A DNA stretch of 64,000 bases from Winogradskyella sp. (GTDB lineage: Bacteria > Bacteroidota > Bacteroidia > Flavobacteriales > Flavobacteriaceae): NCBI RefSeq assembly GCF_013213835.1, contig NZ_JABSSU010000008.1:62001-126000 (forward strand), written 5' to 3'. This document shows positions 8,626 to 16,671 of the stretch, piece by piece. Both the position numbers and the translations under genes were made by a program. The notes below the pieces were generated by a model. The model saw only the letters and a list, made by a program, of their open reading frames with translations, searched no databases and was not told the DNA's origin. Each line of letters starts with the position of its first letter. Positions within the stretch are counted from its first letter, which is position 1.

Positions 8626-9642
8626 ATGAAAATATTAGTTACAGGAGGTCTTGGGTTTATAGGATCTCATACAGTCGTTGAATTACAAAATGAAGGATTT
8701 CAAGTCGTTATTATTGACGATTTAAGTAATTCCTCAATAAATGTATTAGATGGTATTGAGGCAATCACAGGTAAAAAACCTGTATTTGAGAAATTAGATC
8801 TTAAAGAAAAACAAGATGTGATTAATTTTTTTGAGAAGCATAAGGATATCGCTGGTGTTATACACTTTGCAGCCAATAAAGCTGTTGGTGAAAGTGTCAA
8901 TAATCCGTTAATGTATTATGAAAATAATATAGGTACATTGGTATATATGTTGCAACAGATTACCAAGCTAGAGCATCAAAATTTTATCTTTAGTTCATCT
9001 TGTACTGTTTACGGACAAGCTGAAGAATTACCAATTACTGAAAATGCACCTGTTCAAGCAGCAGAATCTCCGTATGGAAACACGAAACAAGTAGGTGAAG
9101 AGATTATTAGAGATACCTGTAAAGTCAACGAGAAATTGAATACTATAGCGTTACGTTATTTTAATCCTATTGGTGCGCATCCAACAGCTGAAATTGGTGA
9201 ATTGCCAATTGGTGTTCCGCAAAATTTGGTGCCATATATAACGCAAACAGCTATTGGTCTCAGGGAGCAACTGTCGGTATTTGGAGGTGATTATCCAACA
9301 CCAGATGGTACATGTATAAGAGATTATATCCATGTAGTAGATTTAGCTAAGGCACATGTTGTTGCATTACAACGTCTAATTGGTAAGAAGAATGCTTCAA
9401 ACTATGAAATATTTAATCTTGGTACAGGAACAGGGAGTTCAGTTTTAGAAGTGATTAATTCGTTTGAAAAAGTATCAGGAGAAAAATTAAACTATAAAAT
9501 TGTAGACCGAAGAGAAGGTGATGTCACCGCAGCATACGCAGAAACGTCGTATGCAAATGATGTACTAGGTTGGAAAACAGAACTTACTTTAGATGATGCT
9601 ATGGCTTCTGCTTGGAAATGGGAGCAAAAGGTTAGAAGCTAG
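8626..9642 (+). CDS. galE: UDP-glucose 4-epimerase
   Basis: A 338-residue extended short-chain dehydrogenase. It has the Rossmann NAD motif TGGLGFIGSH (residues 6-15), the active-site SSSCTVYG region and the YxxxK pair in SPYGNTKQ, plus the C-terminal YAETSYANDVLGWK typical of GalE. It interconverts UDP-glucose and UDP-galactose in the cytosol, supplying surface glycans. It is co-transcribed with the aminotransferase (4-bp gap) and ends in a hairpin shared with convergent lspA. Confidence 0.92.
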   Translation: MKILVTGGLGFIGSHTVVELQNEGFQVVIIDDLSNSSINVLDGIEAITGKKPVFEKLDLKEKQDVINFFEKHKDIAGVIHFAANKAVGESVNNPLMYYENNIGTLVYMLQQITKLEHQNFIFSSSCTVYGQAEELPITENAPVQAAESPYGNTKQVGEEIIRDTCKVNEKLNTIALRYFNPIGAHPTAEIGELPIGVPQNLVPYITQTAIGLREQLSVFGGDYPTPDGTCIRDYIHVVDLAKAHVVALQRLIGKKNASNYEIFNLGTGTGSSVLEVINSFEKVSGEKLNYKIVDRREGDVTAAYAETSYANDVLGWKTELTLDDAMASAWKWEQKVRS

Positions 9643-9666
9643 AGACTTTTACTAATAAAGATTTTG

Positions 9667-9711
9667 ACAAGTAGATACCGATTTATTCAGTATCTACTTG
9701 TTTCTTTTTAT
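9667..9711. terminator. Bidirectional terminator overlapping the end of lspA
   Basis: A perfect 12-bp stem, ACAAGTAGATAC at 9667-9678 with its complement at 9690-9701, followed on the plus strand by TTCTTTTTA. It terminates galE and its right arm lies inside the last codons of lspA, so the convergent genes share it. Confidence 0.75.
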
Positions 9712-10177
9712 TGAAAAAACTACTAAAAAGTAGCATAATCATTCCTGCTGTTACAGACATGTCTGCAACGTTAAAGATTCCTGTCTTAAATATTCCTCCT
9801 AAATCTATAAAGAAGAAATCTGTTACTTTTCCGAATACTATTCTATCAAATACATTGGCAATTCCACCTCCAATAATGCAACAAAAAGCAATTAAACTTA
9901 AGCGATCTAAATCTCTATTTTTTATTATGTAATAAATCACATAACCCAATACCAAAACTGGAAGTATCGCTAAGAATATGGTTTTTAGAGTTTGATTCAT
10001 ATCGCTTCCCATACCTAAAAAAGCTCCTTCGTTGTAGACGTTGGTAAGTATAAACTTATCACCGATTATTTCTTTGACCTCTCTAAGTTCAATGTTAGCT
10101 CTCACAATCACTTTAGTGATTTGATCAATTGCGATATTGAAAATAATCAGAATTACTATAAAGACATTTCTATTCAA
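9683..10177 (-). CDS. lspA: Lipoprotein signal peptidase (signal peptidase II)
   Basis: A 164-residue inner-membrane aspartyl protease that cleaves prolipoprotein signal peptides after lipidation. Four membrane segments are visible. The two catalytic aspartates lie in the family motifs NVFDR (in GGIANVFDRIVFG) and FNVADM. Length is standard. It directly follows fabD (10-bp gap) and is probably co-transcribed with it. Its role matches the several lipoproteins encoded in the window. Confidence 0.94.
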   Translation of the reverse strand: MNRNVFIVILIIFNIAIDQITKVIVRANIELREVKEIIGDKFILTNVYNEGAFLGMGSDMNQTLKTIFLAILPVLVLGYVIYYIIKNRDLDRLSLIAFCCIIGGGIANVFDRIVFGKVTDFFFIDLGGIFKTGIFNVADMSVTAGMIMLLFSSFFNKKKQVDTE

Positions 10178-10187
10178 AACAAGAGAA

Positions 10188-11081
10188 TTAGGCGTTAGTG
10201 TTAAAAGTAGCAGAAGCAGTTTCTGCTTGTCTATTAATTTTCTTCACTAAACCTTGAAGTACTTTTCCTGGTCCAACTTCTGTGAAATGAGTAGCGCCAT
10301 CAGCAATCATTTGCTGAACGGATTGTGTCCATCTTACAGGAGCCGTTAACTGTGAAATTAGGTTAGCTTTAATTTCGTTTTCGTCAGTAATGGCAGAAGC
10401 AGTCACATTTTGATAGATTGGGCAATTAGGTTTACTAAACGTTGTGTTTTCGATCGCAGCAGCAAGTTCTTCTCTAGCAGGTTCCATCATAGGTGAGTGA
10501 AATGCACCACCAACGGGCAATACCAAAGCACGTCTTGCGCCAGCTTCTTTTAAAGTTTCACAAGCTTTGTTGATAGCATCAATTTCACCTGAGATTACTA
10601 ATTGACCTGGGCAATTGTAGTTGGCTGCAACAACAACACCTTCAGTTTCTTCGCATACATTCTCAACAACTTCATCTTCTAATCCCAAAACAGCAGCCAT
10701 AGTACTAGGCTGTAATTCACAGGCTTTTTGCATGGCTTGAGCACGTTGAGATACCAGTTTTAAACCATCTTCAAACGTTAATGCACCGGCTGCTACTAAT
10801 GCTGAAAACTCTCCTAAAGAATGACCTGCAACCATATCTGGTTTAAAATCTTCTCCTAAAGTTTTAGCTAGAATAACAGAGTGTAAGAAAATAGCTGGTT
10901 GCGTAACTTTAGTTTGTTTTAGGTCTTCAGCTGAACCTTCAAACATGATATCTGTAATAGAAAAACCAAGAATATCATTAGCTTGTTCAAATAGTTCTTG
11001 TGCTAATGGTGAATTTTCATATAAGTCTAAGCCCATTCCTGAGAATTGTGCACCTTGACCTGGAAATACGTATGCTTTCAT
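10188..11081 (-). CDS. fabD: Malonyl-CoA:ACP transacylase
   Basis: A 297-residue fatty-acid synthesis enzyme that loads malonyl groups onto acyl carrier protein. The N-terminal FPGQGAQ, the nucleophile elbow GHSLGEFSAL and the histidine in GGAFHSPMM are all present. Length is usual. It has its own exact TAnnTTTG promoter in the 36-bp gap after folA and continues into lspA. Confidence 0.95.
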   Translation of the reverse strand: MKAYVFPGQGAQFSGMGLDLYENSPLAQELFEQANDILGFSITDIMFEGSAEDLKQTKVTQPAIFLHSVILAKTLGEDFKPDMVAGHSLGEFSALVAAGALTFEDGLKLVSQRAQAMQKACELQPSTMAAVLGLEDEVVENVCEETEGVVVAANYNCPGQLVISGEIDAINKACETLKEAGARRALVLPVGGAFHSPMMEPAREELAAAIENTTFSKPNCPIYQNVTASAITDENEIKANLISQLTAPVRWTQSVQQMIADGATHFTEVGPGKVLQGLVKKINRQAETASATFNTNA

Positions 11082-11102
11082 AATTTTTTAAAATTAGTGC
11101 TG

Positions 11103-11110
11103 CAAAAATA
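11103..11110 (-). promoter_or_regulatory. -7 element of the fabD promoter
   Basis: TATTTTTG on the minus strand, an exact TAnnTTTG match, 22 bp before the fabD start and just after the folA stop. The -33 element would lie within the end of folA. Confidence 0.65.
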
Positions 11111-11117
11111 GGAATAT

Positions 11118-12050
11118 TTATCTTCTCTCATAGGTAATAAACGAAAATGCATATTTATGATTTTCGTCAGCATCATGTGTTGTTCTAGAGATTTCCTTCC
11201 ATTGAGATTCGTTAATTTCTGGAAAAAAGGTGTCTGCATCTTCAAATGTTGCGTGTACTCTTGTGATCTCAAGTTTATCCGCAATGGTTAAAGATTGCTT
11301 ATAGATTTCACCACCTCCAATTATAAACGGTTGCTCATCAGATCTTGCTGCGTCAATGGCGTCTTCAAGATTATTAACGATGATTACACCATCAGGCGCT
11401 TTATAATCACTTTGTCTTGTAATAACAATGTGAGTTCTATTTGGTAAAGGTTTAGGGAAACTTTCAAAAGTTTTTCTTCCCATGATGATATGATGCCCAG
11501 ATGTTAGTTTTTTAAAACGTTTAAGGTCGTTACTAAGATGCCAGATGAGATCATTGTCTTTTCCTATAGCATTATCTTCACCAGCGGCAACAATAATAGT
11601 TAATAGGTTAGAGGTTCTCTTAGTTTTATTAGATTCTAATGCTTTAGCTTCATTATATGCTTGGGATTGTGCAATTTTAGTTTCCTCTTTTAGCAATTTG
11701 GATTTAAGCTTTTCTATTCTCTGCTGTTGTTGACCAACCAGTTTATCTAATTGCTTTTTTTCCCAATCTTTACCCATAAATTTGTTGGTAATAAAAACAT
11801 TAAAGAAATGATAGGCGAACAAGAATAACCATATTAATATGGCATATAAAAACCATTCTTTTCCTAAAAGTGTAATGTCCTTACCAATTCCTAGTACTGT
11901 GTTTGCAATTATTAAGAACACGGCACCAATTAAGAAAATGACAAAATGAATGTATAAACGCTTCTTTTGTCGAATTCTTTTTTGAGCATTTTCTATAAGT
12001 TCTAATTGGTCTTTATCTATTGTAGGAACTTGCTTTTTCTTTCCAAACAT
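11118..12050 (-). CDS. folA: 2TM-domain/dihydrofolate reductase fusion
   Basis: A 310-residue protein. Residues about 25-95 form a 2TM domain with two hydrophobic helices (LYIHFVIFLIGAVFLIIA and WFLYAILIWLFLFAYHFF), then a charged coiled-coil-like linker (about 95-147), then a complete dihydrofolate reductase (about 150-310) with LTIIVAAGEDNAIG, IIMGRKTFESF and IIGGGEIYKQ. DHFR makes tetrahydrofolate using NADPH, recycling the product of thymidylate synthase. No internal Met precedes the DHFR part closely, so translation as a fusion is likely, tethering it to the inner membrane on the cytosolic side. Stand-alone bacterial DHFR is about 160 residues. Confidence 0.9.
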   Translation of the reverse strand: MFGKKKQVPTIDKDQLELIENAQKRIRQKKRLYIHFVIFLIGAVFLIIANTVLGIGKDITLLGKEWFLYAILIWLFLFAYHFFNVFITNKFMGKDWEKKQLDKLVGQQQQRIEKLKSKLLKEETKIAQSQAYNEAKALESNKTKRTSNLLTIIVAAGEDNAIGKDNDLIWHLSNDLKRFKKLTSGHHIIMGRKTFESFPKPLPNRTHIVITRQSDYKAPDGVIIVNNLEDAIDAARSDEQPFIIGGGEIYKQSLTIADKLEITRVHATFEDADTFFPEINESQWKEISRTTHDADENHKYAFSFITYERR

Positions 12051-12067
12051 ATAAGTGGTTTTATAAG

Positions 12068-12103
12068 TTAAAGATACTTCTTTTTTACTAAAACGATATC
12101 GTT
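12068..12103 (-). promoter_or_regulatory. Possible folA promoter with a 12-bp palindrome
   Basis: On the minus strand TATCTTTA (12068-12075) resembles the -7 element. A perfect palindrome AACGATATCGTT (12092-12103) lies where a -33 element or an operator would be. Both are suggestive only. Confidence 0.3.
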
Positions 12104-12304
12104 GAGATTTGCATGTTTTTGAATTGATTTTCGCAAACGATGTAGTTGATAATCAGCGATAAACACTGTATTTTACCGTTGAATATCTCACAATTTAACT
12201 GCAAAAAAAATATTGAGTTTACTAAAAAGTAATATCAATTTTATTAAAATGATAATTCTTTCATGTCAAGAGGTTTAATGCTAAGATTATGGAAAATTCT
12301 TTTA

Positions 12305-12312
12305 TACTTTTG
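12305..12312 (+). promoter_or_regulatory. -7 element of the small CBM48-like gene
   Basis: TACTTTTG, an exact TAnnTTTG match, 24 bp before the start at 12336. The rest of the 285-bp gap from 12051 shows no gene. Confidence 0.6.
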
Positions 12313-12335
12313 GACTTTAATTAAACTAAAAAATT

Positions 12336-12632
12336 ATGGCAATTAAAAAACAGTATTTAAAAAGTAAGCCAGTTTGTAAGGTAACATTTTCAGTTCCTGC
12401 AGAGGAGGCAAAAAATGTGTCTGTGGTTGGAAGCTTTAACGAGTGGAATACTGAAGCTACAGAATTAAAAAAATTAAAGAATGGTACTTTTAAAGCTACC
12501 GTTGATTTAGAAAGTGATAAATCTTATGAGTTTAGATATGTTGTTGATGGCGCTTACATCAATGATGACCAAGCTGATGCTTACGCATGGAATGATTTTG
12601 CAGCAGCAGAAAATGGTGTGTTAAACTTATAA
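12336..12632 (+). CDS. Small early-set (CBM48/AMPK-like) glycogen-binding domain protein
   Basis: A 98-residue cytosolic protein consisting of one early-set beta-sandwich like that of isoamylase N-termini and AMPK beta subunits. Recognisable blocks are VTFSVPAEEAKNVSVVGSFN, EWN, and the later YEFRYVVDGAYINDD. Such stand-alone domains are common in Bacteroidota and are presumed to bind alpha-glucan, although no catalytic domain is attached. It has its own promoter and a strong terminator, so it is monocistronic. Binding to glycogen is inferred from the family. Confidence 0.85.
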   Translation: MAIKKQYLKSKPVCKVTFSVPAEEAKNVSVVGSFNEWNTEATELKKLKNGTFKATVDLESDKSYEFRYVVDGAYINDDQADAYAWNDFAAAENGVLNL

Positions 12633-12655
12633 TATACTACCCAAACTTAAACTTA

Positions 12656-12692
12656 CAAAAAAGCGTCTTGAGTAATCAAGACGCTCTTTTAT
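12656..12692. terminator. Strong bidirectional terminator
   Basis: A 9-bp GC-rich stem, GCGTCTTGA at 12663-12671 with its complement at 12676-12684, a GTAA loop, an A-run before and TCTTTTAT after. It ends the plus-strand small gene and the convergent TonB-like gene. Confidence 0.9.
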
Positions 12693-13133
12693 TTAGTGTT
12701 CATTGAAGTAAATCGTCATTAAAAGACTTATTGGTACATCAATAGCTTCACCATTTAGTGTTCCCGGTATTCTAAATTTTGGAATGCGTTTAGCTACCTT
12801 TATTGCCTCTATAGCAATGGCTCGATGATGTGCTTTTGCATTAACTTGTTCTACTTTACCTTTCTTATTTATAATAAAATCTAGTTGAAATTGTGTGGTT
12901 TTATCTTGTGGTAAGGCAACTTCAGCAATGGCAGTATCATAACTTACTACAATAAAATTCTGAATCTTTTTAATGGTGCACTTTTTTATGTCTTCGTTAG
13001 AAGATTTCTTTTCACAACCTTTATAAACAGGAAATTTAATGTTTTCATGGTCTACACTTAAACTGTCGTTTTCCTGTCCAAAAACGAAACTGCATCCAAT
13101 TAGAACAAAAAGGAATAAGAAAATATTTTTCAT
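12693..13133 (-). CDS. Secreted TonB C-terminal-like protein
   Basis: A 146-residue exported protein with a signal peptide (about 1-19, ending FGQ) and a TonB C-terminal-like fold (about 70-146: DFIINKKGKVEQVNAKAHH, then IPKFRIPGTLNGEAIDVP). It lacks the N-terminal membrane anchor and Pro-rich spacer of a true TonB, so it is not by itself an energy transducer. The start lies 3 bp after the thyA stop, so it is translated from the same message. The functional link to thymidylate synthesis is unclear and probably only positional. Confidence 0.75.
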   Translation of the reverse strand: MKNIFLFLFVLIGCSFVFGQENDSLSVDHENIKFPVYKGCEKKSSNEDIKKCTIKKIQNFIVVSYDTAIAEVALPQDKTTQFQLDFIINKKGKVEQVNAKAHHRAIAIEAIKVAKRIPKFRIPGTLNGEAIDVPISLLMTIYFNEH

Positions 13134-13136
13134 TCG

Positions 13137-13961
13137 TTAAACGGCAACGACACCTTTAATATGTGGATGTGGATTGTAATCTACAAGCGTAAAATCTTCA
13201 AACTTAAAATCTAGAATATCTTTTACCTCAGGATTGAGAATCATTTTTGGCAATGGTCTAATATCTCTTGACATTTGAAGTTCTAATTGCTCCATATGGT
13301 TGTTATAGATATGTGCATCACCAAACGTATGTATAAATTCACCAGGTTGATATCCACAAACTTGAGCCATCATCATCGTAAATAATGCGTAAGAAGCAAT
13401 ATTAAATGGTACACCTAAAAAGATATCTGCACTGCGCTGATAGAGTTGGCAGGATAATTTACCGTCTGCTACATAAAACTGAAAAAATGCATGACATGGT
13501 GGTAAAGCAGCTTTACCATTAGAAACATTATCAGAAAAGGACTTTGCAGTGTCTGGCATTACAGAAGGATTCCAAGCAGATACAAGCATACGTCTGCTAT
13601 TTGGATTGTTCTTCAATGTATGAATCACTTCTTTTATTTGGTCAATATCTTCGCTATTCCAGTTACGCCATTGGTGTCCATAAACTGGTCCTAAATCACC
13701 GTTTTCATCAGCCCATTCATTCCATATGCGTACACCATTTTCAGTGAGATAGTTAATATTAGTGTCACCTTTTAAGAACCAAAGCAATTCATAAATAATT
13801 GATTTAAGGTGCAGTTTTTTTGTAGTCACCATAGGAAATCCTTCGTTCAAGTCAAAACGCATCTGATACCCAAAAACACTTTTTGTACCTGTACCTGTTC
13901 TATCTCCTTTTTCGTTGCCGTTTTCTAAAACGTATTTTACTAAATCGTGATATTGTTTCAT
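13137..13961 (-). CDS. thyA: Thymidylate synthase
   Basis: A 274-residue ThyA that methylates dUMP to dTMP using methylene-tetrahydrofolate. The nucleophile Cys156 is in [22 protein letters not shown] binds phosphate, and [17 protein letters not shown] is the family signature. Length is near the usual 264. Its product dihydrofolate is recycled by the DHFR fusion encoded 1.1 kb away on the same strand. Confidence 0.97.
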   Translation of the reverse strand: MKQYHDLVKYVLENGNEKGDRTGTGTKSVFGYQMRFDLNEGFPMVTTKKLHLKSIIYELLWFLKGDTNINYLTENGVRIWNEWADENGDLGPVYGHQWRNWNSEDIDQIKEVIHTLKNNPNSRRMLVSAWNPSVMPDTAKSFSDNVSNGKAALPPCHAFFQFYVADGKLSCQLYQRSADIFLGVPFNIASYALFTMMMAQVCGYQPGEFIHTFGDAHIYNNHMEQLELQMSRDIRPLPKMILNPEVKDILDFKFEDFTLVDYNPHPHIKGVVAV

Positions 13962-13967
13962 GCTTCA

Positions 13968-14168
13968 CTTCCTGCGAAAGCAGGAATCTCTTTAATTAAA
14001 CTAAAATTCGATGGGATACTGAAAAAATACTTCGACAGGCTCAGTATGACATTTCAGTATGACAGAAAACGAAAATAAAAAAAAGCTACAATTGATTTAA
14101 TATTGAAGCTTTATATAATATTAAAAGTTATTAACTGACTTAACGAAATTCCAGCTTTCGCAGGAAGT
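13968..14168. repeat. REP-like intergenic hairpins between nupC and thyA
   Basis: The gap holds a hairpin TTCCTGCGAAAGCAGGAA (13970-13987, 7-bp stem, GAAA loop), a block ACTTCGACAGGCTCAGTATGA near 14029-14050, and a second inverted copy TTCCAGCTTTCGCAGGAA (14150-14167) beside the nupC stop. Related elements occur near 45995, 46794, 36444 and 50890. These are dispersed palindromic elements, known widely in flavobacterial genomes. Confidence 0.7.
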
Positions 14169-14170
14169 CG

Positions 14171-15892
14171 TTATCCGATAATCATTCCTGCTATAGTAGC
14201 TGAAATTAAAGAGGCTATTGTACCACCTATTAAGGCTTTCATGCCGAAGATAGACAATTGCTTTCTTTGACCTGGTGCTAAAGAACCAATACCGCCAATT
14301 TGGATACCTATAGAGGCAAAATTTGCAAATCCGCATAGCATATATGTTGCCATGATGATTGATTTTTCATAGGTCAGATGCGTGGCATTAGCAGTATTTT
14401 TTAAATCAGCAAGCTGTATGTATCCTATAAACTCACTAGCAGCCAATTTAATACCCAATAATTGACCCATCATCATCATATCTTCCTTGGCTACACCAAT
14501 CAACCACATTAAAGGCGCAAACACAGTTCCCAAAATGGCTTCTAGTGACAAAGATTCATAAGGTGAGTGCGCGGCTATCCAGGTATTAATTCCAGTAACA
14601 CTACCGGCCAATGTTAGTATATAATTAATCATGGCTATGAACGCTACAAATACTAATAACATGGCACCAACGTTAACTGCAAGTCTTAATCCTTCAGTAG
14701 TACCATTTGCAATGGCATCTAATATATTAGAACCAATTTTTTCTTGAGACACAGAAACATCTGTATTTATTTCTTCAGTTTGTGGAAATAAAATCTTAGA
14801 AATTACAATGGCACCAGGCGCAGCCATTACAGATGCTGCCAATAAATGCTTAGCATATACTAAACGCAATTCAGCATCATCTCCACCTAAAAACCCGATA
14901 TATGCCGCAAGTACAGCGCCTGCTACAGTTGCCATACCACCAATCATTACTAGCAGTATTTCTGACTTAGTCATTTTTTCTAAGTAGGCTTTAATGAGCA
15001 ACGGAGCTTCAGTCTGTCCAAGAAAAATATTACCGGCAACACTTAAACTTTCAGCACCAGATATTTTTAAGAGTTTAGATAATAGCCAACCAAATGCCTG
15101 TACAACCTTTTGAATAATTCCTAAGTAAAATAATACAGATGTAAGTGCTGAGAAGAAAAGAATGGTTGGTAATACTTGAAAAGCGAAAATAAATCCGAAG
15201 GTGTCCATATCAACAACTAATCCTTCAAACAAAAATTGACTTCCAGCTTTTGTAAAATCTAATACCTTAATAAAAACTTTTCCAATAGTTTCGAAAGCAG
15301 TTTTAATAATTTCTACTTTAAGAACACCAATGGCTATAACAAGTTGAAAAGCTAAACCAATTCCAACGGTTTTCCAGTTTATAGCTCTTCTATTGCTGCT
15401 AAAAAGGAATGCTAAAAATACAAGTGTAACCATTCCTAAAACACCTCGCCATAAACTCGTAAATGAAAAGCCTTGACTAGGTATGATGTCATTTCCATTT
15501 GTTTTACTCGAAACTTCAGTTACAGCTCTATCCTCTTTTTTTGACTTAAAGGCTTTAAATTTATAGGTTGTAGATGTCTCGGTGAATACTAAGGTTGAGT
15601 CTGTTAATTCTCTGACTTTATATTTTCTTATTGTATCTGTTGGCTTATTGTAATAGAAAACAAGAAGGTTGTTCTGATAAATGTAATGACCAGAAGCTTT
15701 AAGTTTTTTTGCGTTTAGTTTATAATCAAAGTCTCCGTTTTTAAGTTTTAAAACATCAGAGTCATCTATCGGTAATGTGCTATTTCCTTCAATTGAACTG
15801 AATTGCCATACTTTTTCAAGTTCCTGAGCCGTAATTGAATTCGAATTAAATACAATATAAATAGCAATTAAGGCTTTGAAAAAAGTGTTCAT
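14171..15892 (-). CDS. Concentrative nucleoside transporter with extra N-terminal exported domain
   Basis: A 573-residue protein of the NupC/CNT family, which imports nucleosides with H+ or Na+. An unusual N-terminus carries a signal peptide (about 1-23) and a small beta-rich, lipocalin-like domain (about 24-115, with LVFYYNKPTDTIRKYKV). Multiple membrane segments follow from about 130. Family blocks are visible, such as FLGQTEAPLLIKAYL and the C-terminal YMLCGFANFASIGIQIGG. The N-terminal domain would lie in the periplasm. Nucleoside salvage fits the thyA and deoxynucleoside kinase genes nearby. Confidence 0.88.
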   Translation of the reverse strand: MNTFFKALIAIYIVFNSNSITAQELEKVWQFSSIEGNSTLPIDDSDVLKLKNGDFDYKLNAKKLKASGHYIYQNNLLVFYYNKPTDTIRKYKVRELTDSTLVFTETSTTYKFKAFKSKKEDRAVTEVSSKTNGNDIIPSQGFSFTSLWRGVLGMVTLVFLAFLFSSNRRAINWKTVGIGLAFQLVIAIGVLKVEIIKTAFETIGKVFIKVLDFTKAGSQFLFEGLVVDMDTFGFIFAFQVLPTILFFSALTSVLFYLGIIQKVVQAFGWLLSKLLKISGAESLSVAGNIFLGQTEAPLLIKAYLEKMTKSEILLVMIGGMATVAGAVLAAYIGFLGGDDAELRLVYAKHLLAASVMAAPGAIVISKILFPQTEEINTDVSVSQEKIGSNILDAIANGTTEGLRLAVNVGAMLLVFVAFIAMINYILTLAGSVTGINTWIAAHSPYESLSLEAILGTVFAPLMWLIGVAKEDMMMMGQLLGIKLAASEFIGYIQLADLKNTANATHLTYEKSIIMATYMLCGFANFASIGIQIGGIGSLAPGQRKQLSIFGMKALIGGTIASLISATIAGMIIG

Positions 15893-15906
15893 AAATAAGG
15901 ATATAT

Positions 15907-16533
15907 TTAACGCTTAGAAATTTCGTCTCTTATTTTAGCTGCCATTTCGTAATCTTCGTTATTGACGGCTTCATCTAAGAGTTGATGTAACTCTTCTAAG
16001 GTTTTATTGGCGTAGTTTTCTTGTCCAGCCGTAGCAGATTCAATTTCTTCAGCGATTAGGTCATCAACAAGAATACTATCTTCTTGTTCTTCATCTTCTT
16101 TCTTAGGATTTACTTTCAAATAAATACCAGCTTTGTCAAGAATATTTTTGTATGTAAAAATTGGTGCTTGAAAACGTAAGGCTAAAGCTATAGCATCACT
16201 CGTTCTAGCATCGATAATTTCCTCAATCTGATCTCTTTCGCAAATGAGACTAGAATAGAATACACCATCAACTAGTTTGTGAATTATAACCTGCTTTACT
16301 ACGATATCAAAACGGTCAGCGAAATTTTTGAACAAGTCGTGAGTTAATGGACGTGGAGGTCTAATTTCTTTTTCTAATGCTATGGCAATAGATTGTGCTT
16401 CAAAAGCCCCAATTACTATTGGCAGTTTGCGATCACCATCTACTTCGTTAAGAATTAAGGCATAGGCGCCATTTTGGGTTTGGCTGTAAGAAATACCTTT
16501 TATATTTAAACGTACTAAACTCATAAAATTCAA
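15907..16533 (-). CDS. Bifunctional nuclease (BFN/DUF151) domain protein with UVR motif
   Basis: A 208-residue cytosolic protein. Residues about 1-135 form the DUF151 domain (LPIVIGAFEAQSIAIALE, RTSDAIALALR). After an acidic linker, residues about 176-208 form a UVR motif (LDEAVNNEDYEMAAKIRDEI) like those in UvrB and UvrC. Plant relatives show DNase/RNase activity; the bacterial role is not well defined. It lies 14 bp upstream of the nupC start on the same strand, so the two are likely co-transcribed. Confidence 0.88.
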   Translation of the reverse strand: MNFMSLVRLNIKGISYSQTQNGAYALILNEVDGDRKLPIVIGAFEAQSIAIALEKEIRPPRPLTHDLFKNFADRFDIVVKQVIIHKLVDGVFYSSLICERDQIEEIIDARTSDAIALALRFQAPIFTYKNILDKAGIYLKVNPKKEDEEQEDSILVDDLIAEEIESATAGQENYANKTLEELHQLLDEAVNNEDYEMAAKIRDEISKR

Positions 16534-16540
16534 AACACAA

Positions 16541-16650
16541 AGAACTGTTTAAATTTGGAATTTACCAACTGCAAAGAGCAGATTTGGGTAATTTTTCTCA
16601 TTACATAATTGTAGTTATGTTTTTTGAGAATTCTAAATTTAAACAGCTCT
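16541..16650. repeat. Long imperfect inverted repeat between etfA and the BFN gene
   Basis: The arm AGAACTGTTTAAATTTGGAA (16541-16560) is mirrored by the complement of AGAGCTGTTTAAATTTAGAA, ending at 16648, with about 21 of 24 positions matching. The centre holds a small CTGC-GCAG hairpin. It may serve as an etfA terminator plus BFN control region. Confidence 0.55.
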
Positions 16651-16671
16651 AACTATTACAAGGTAATAAAA

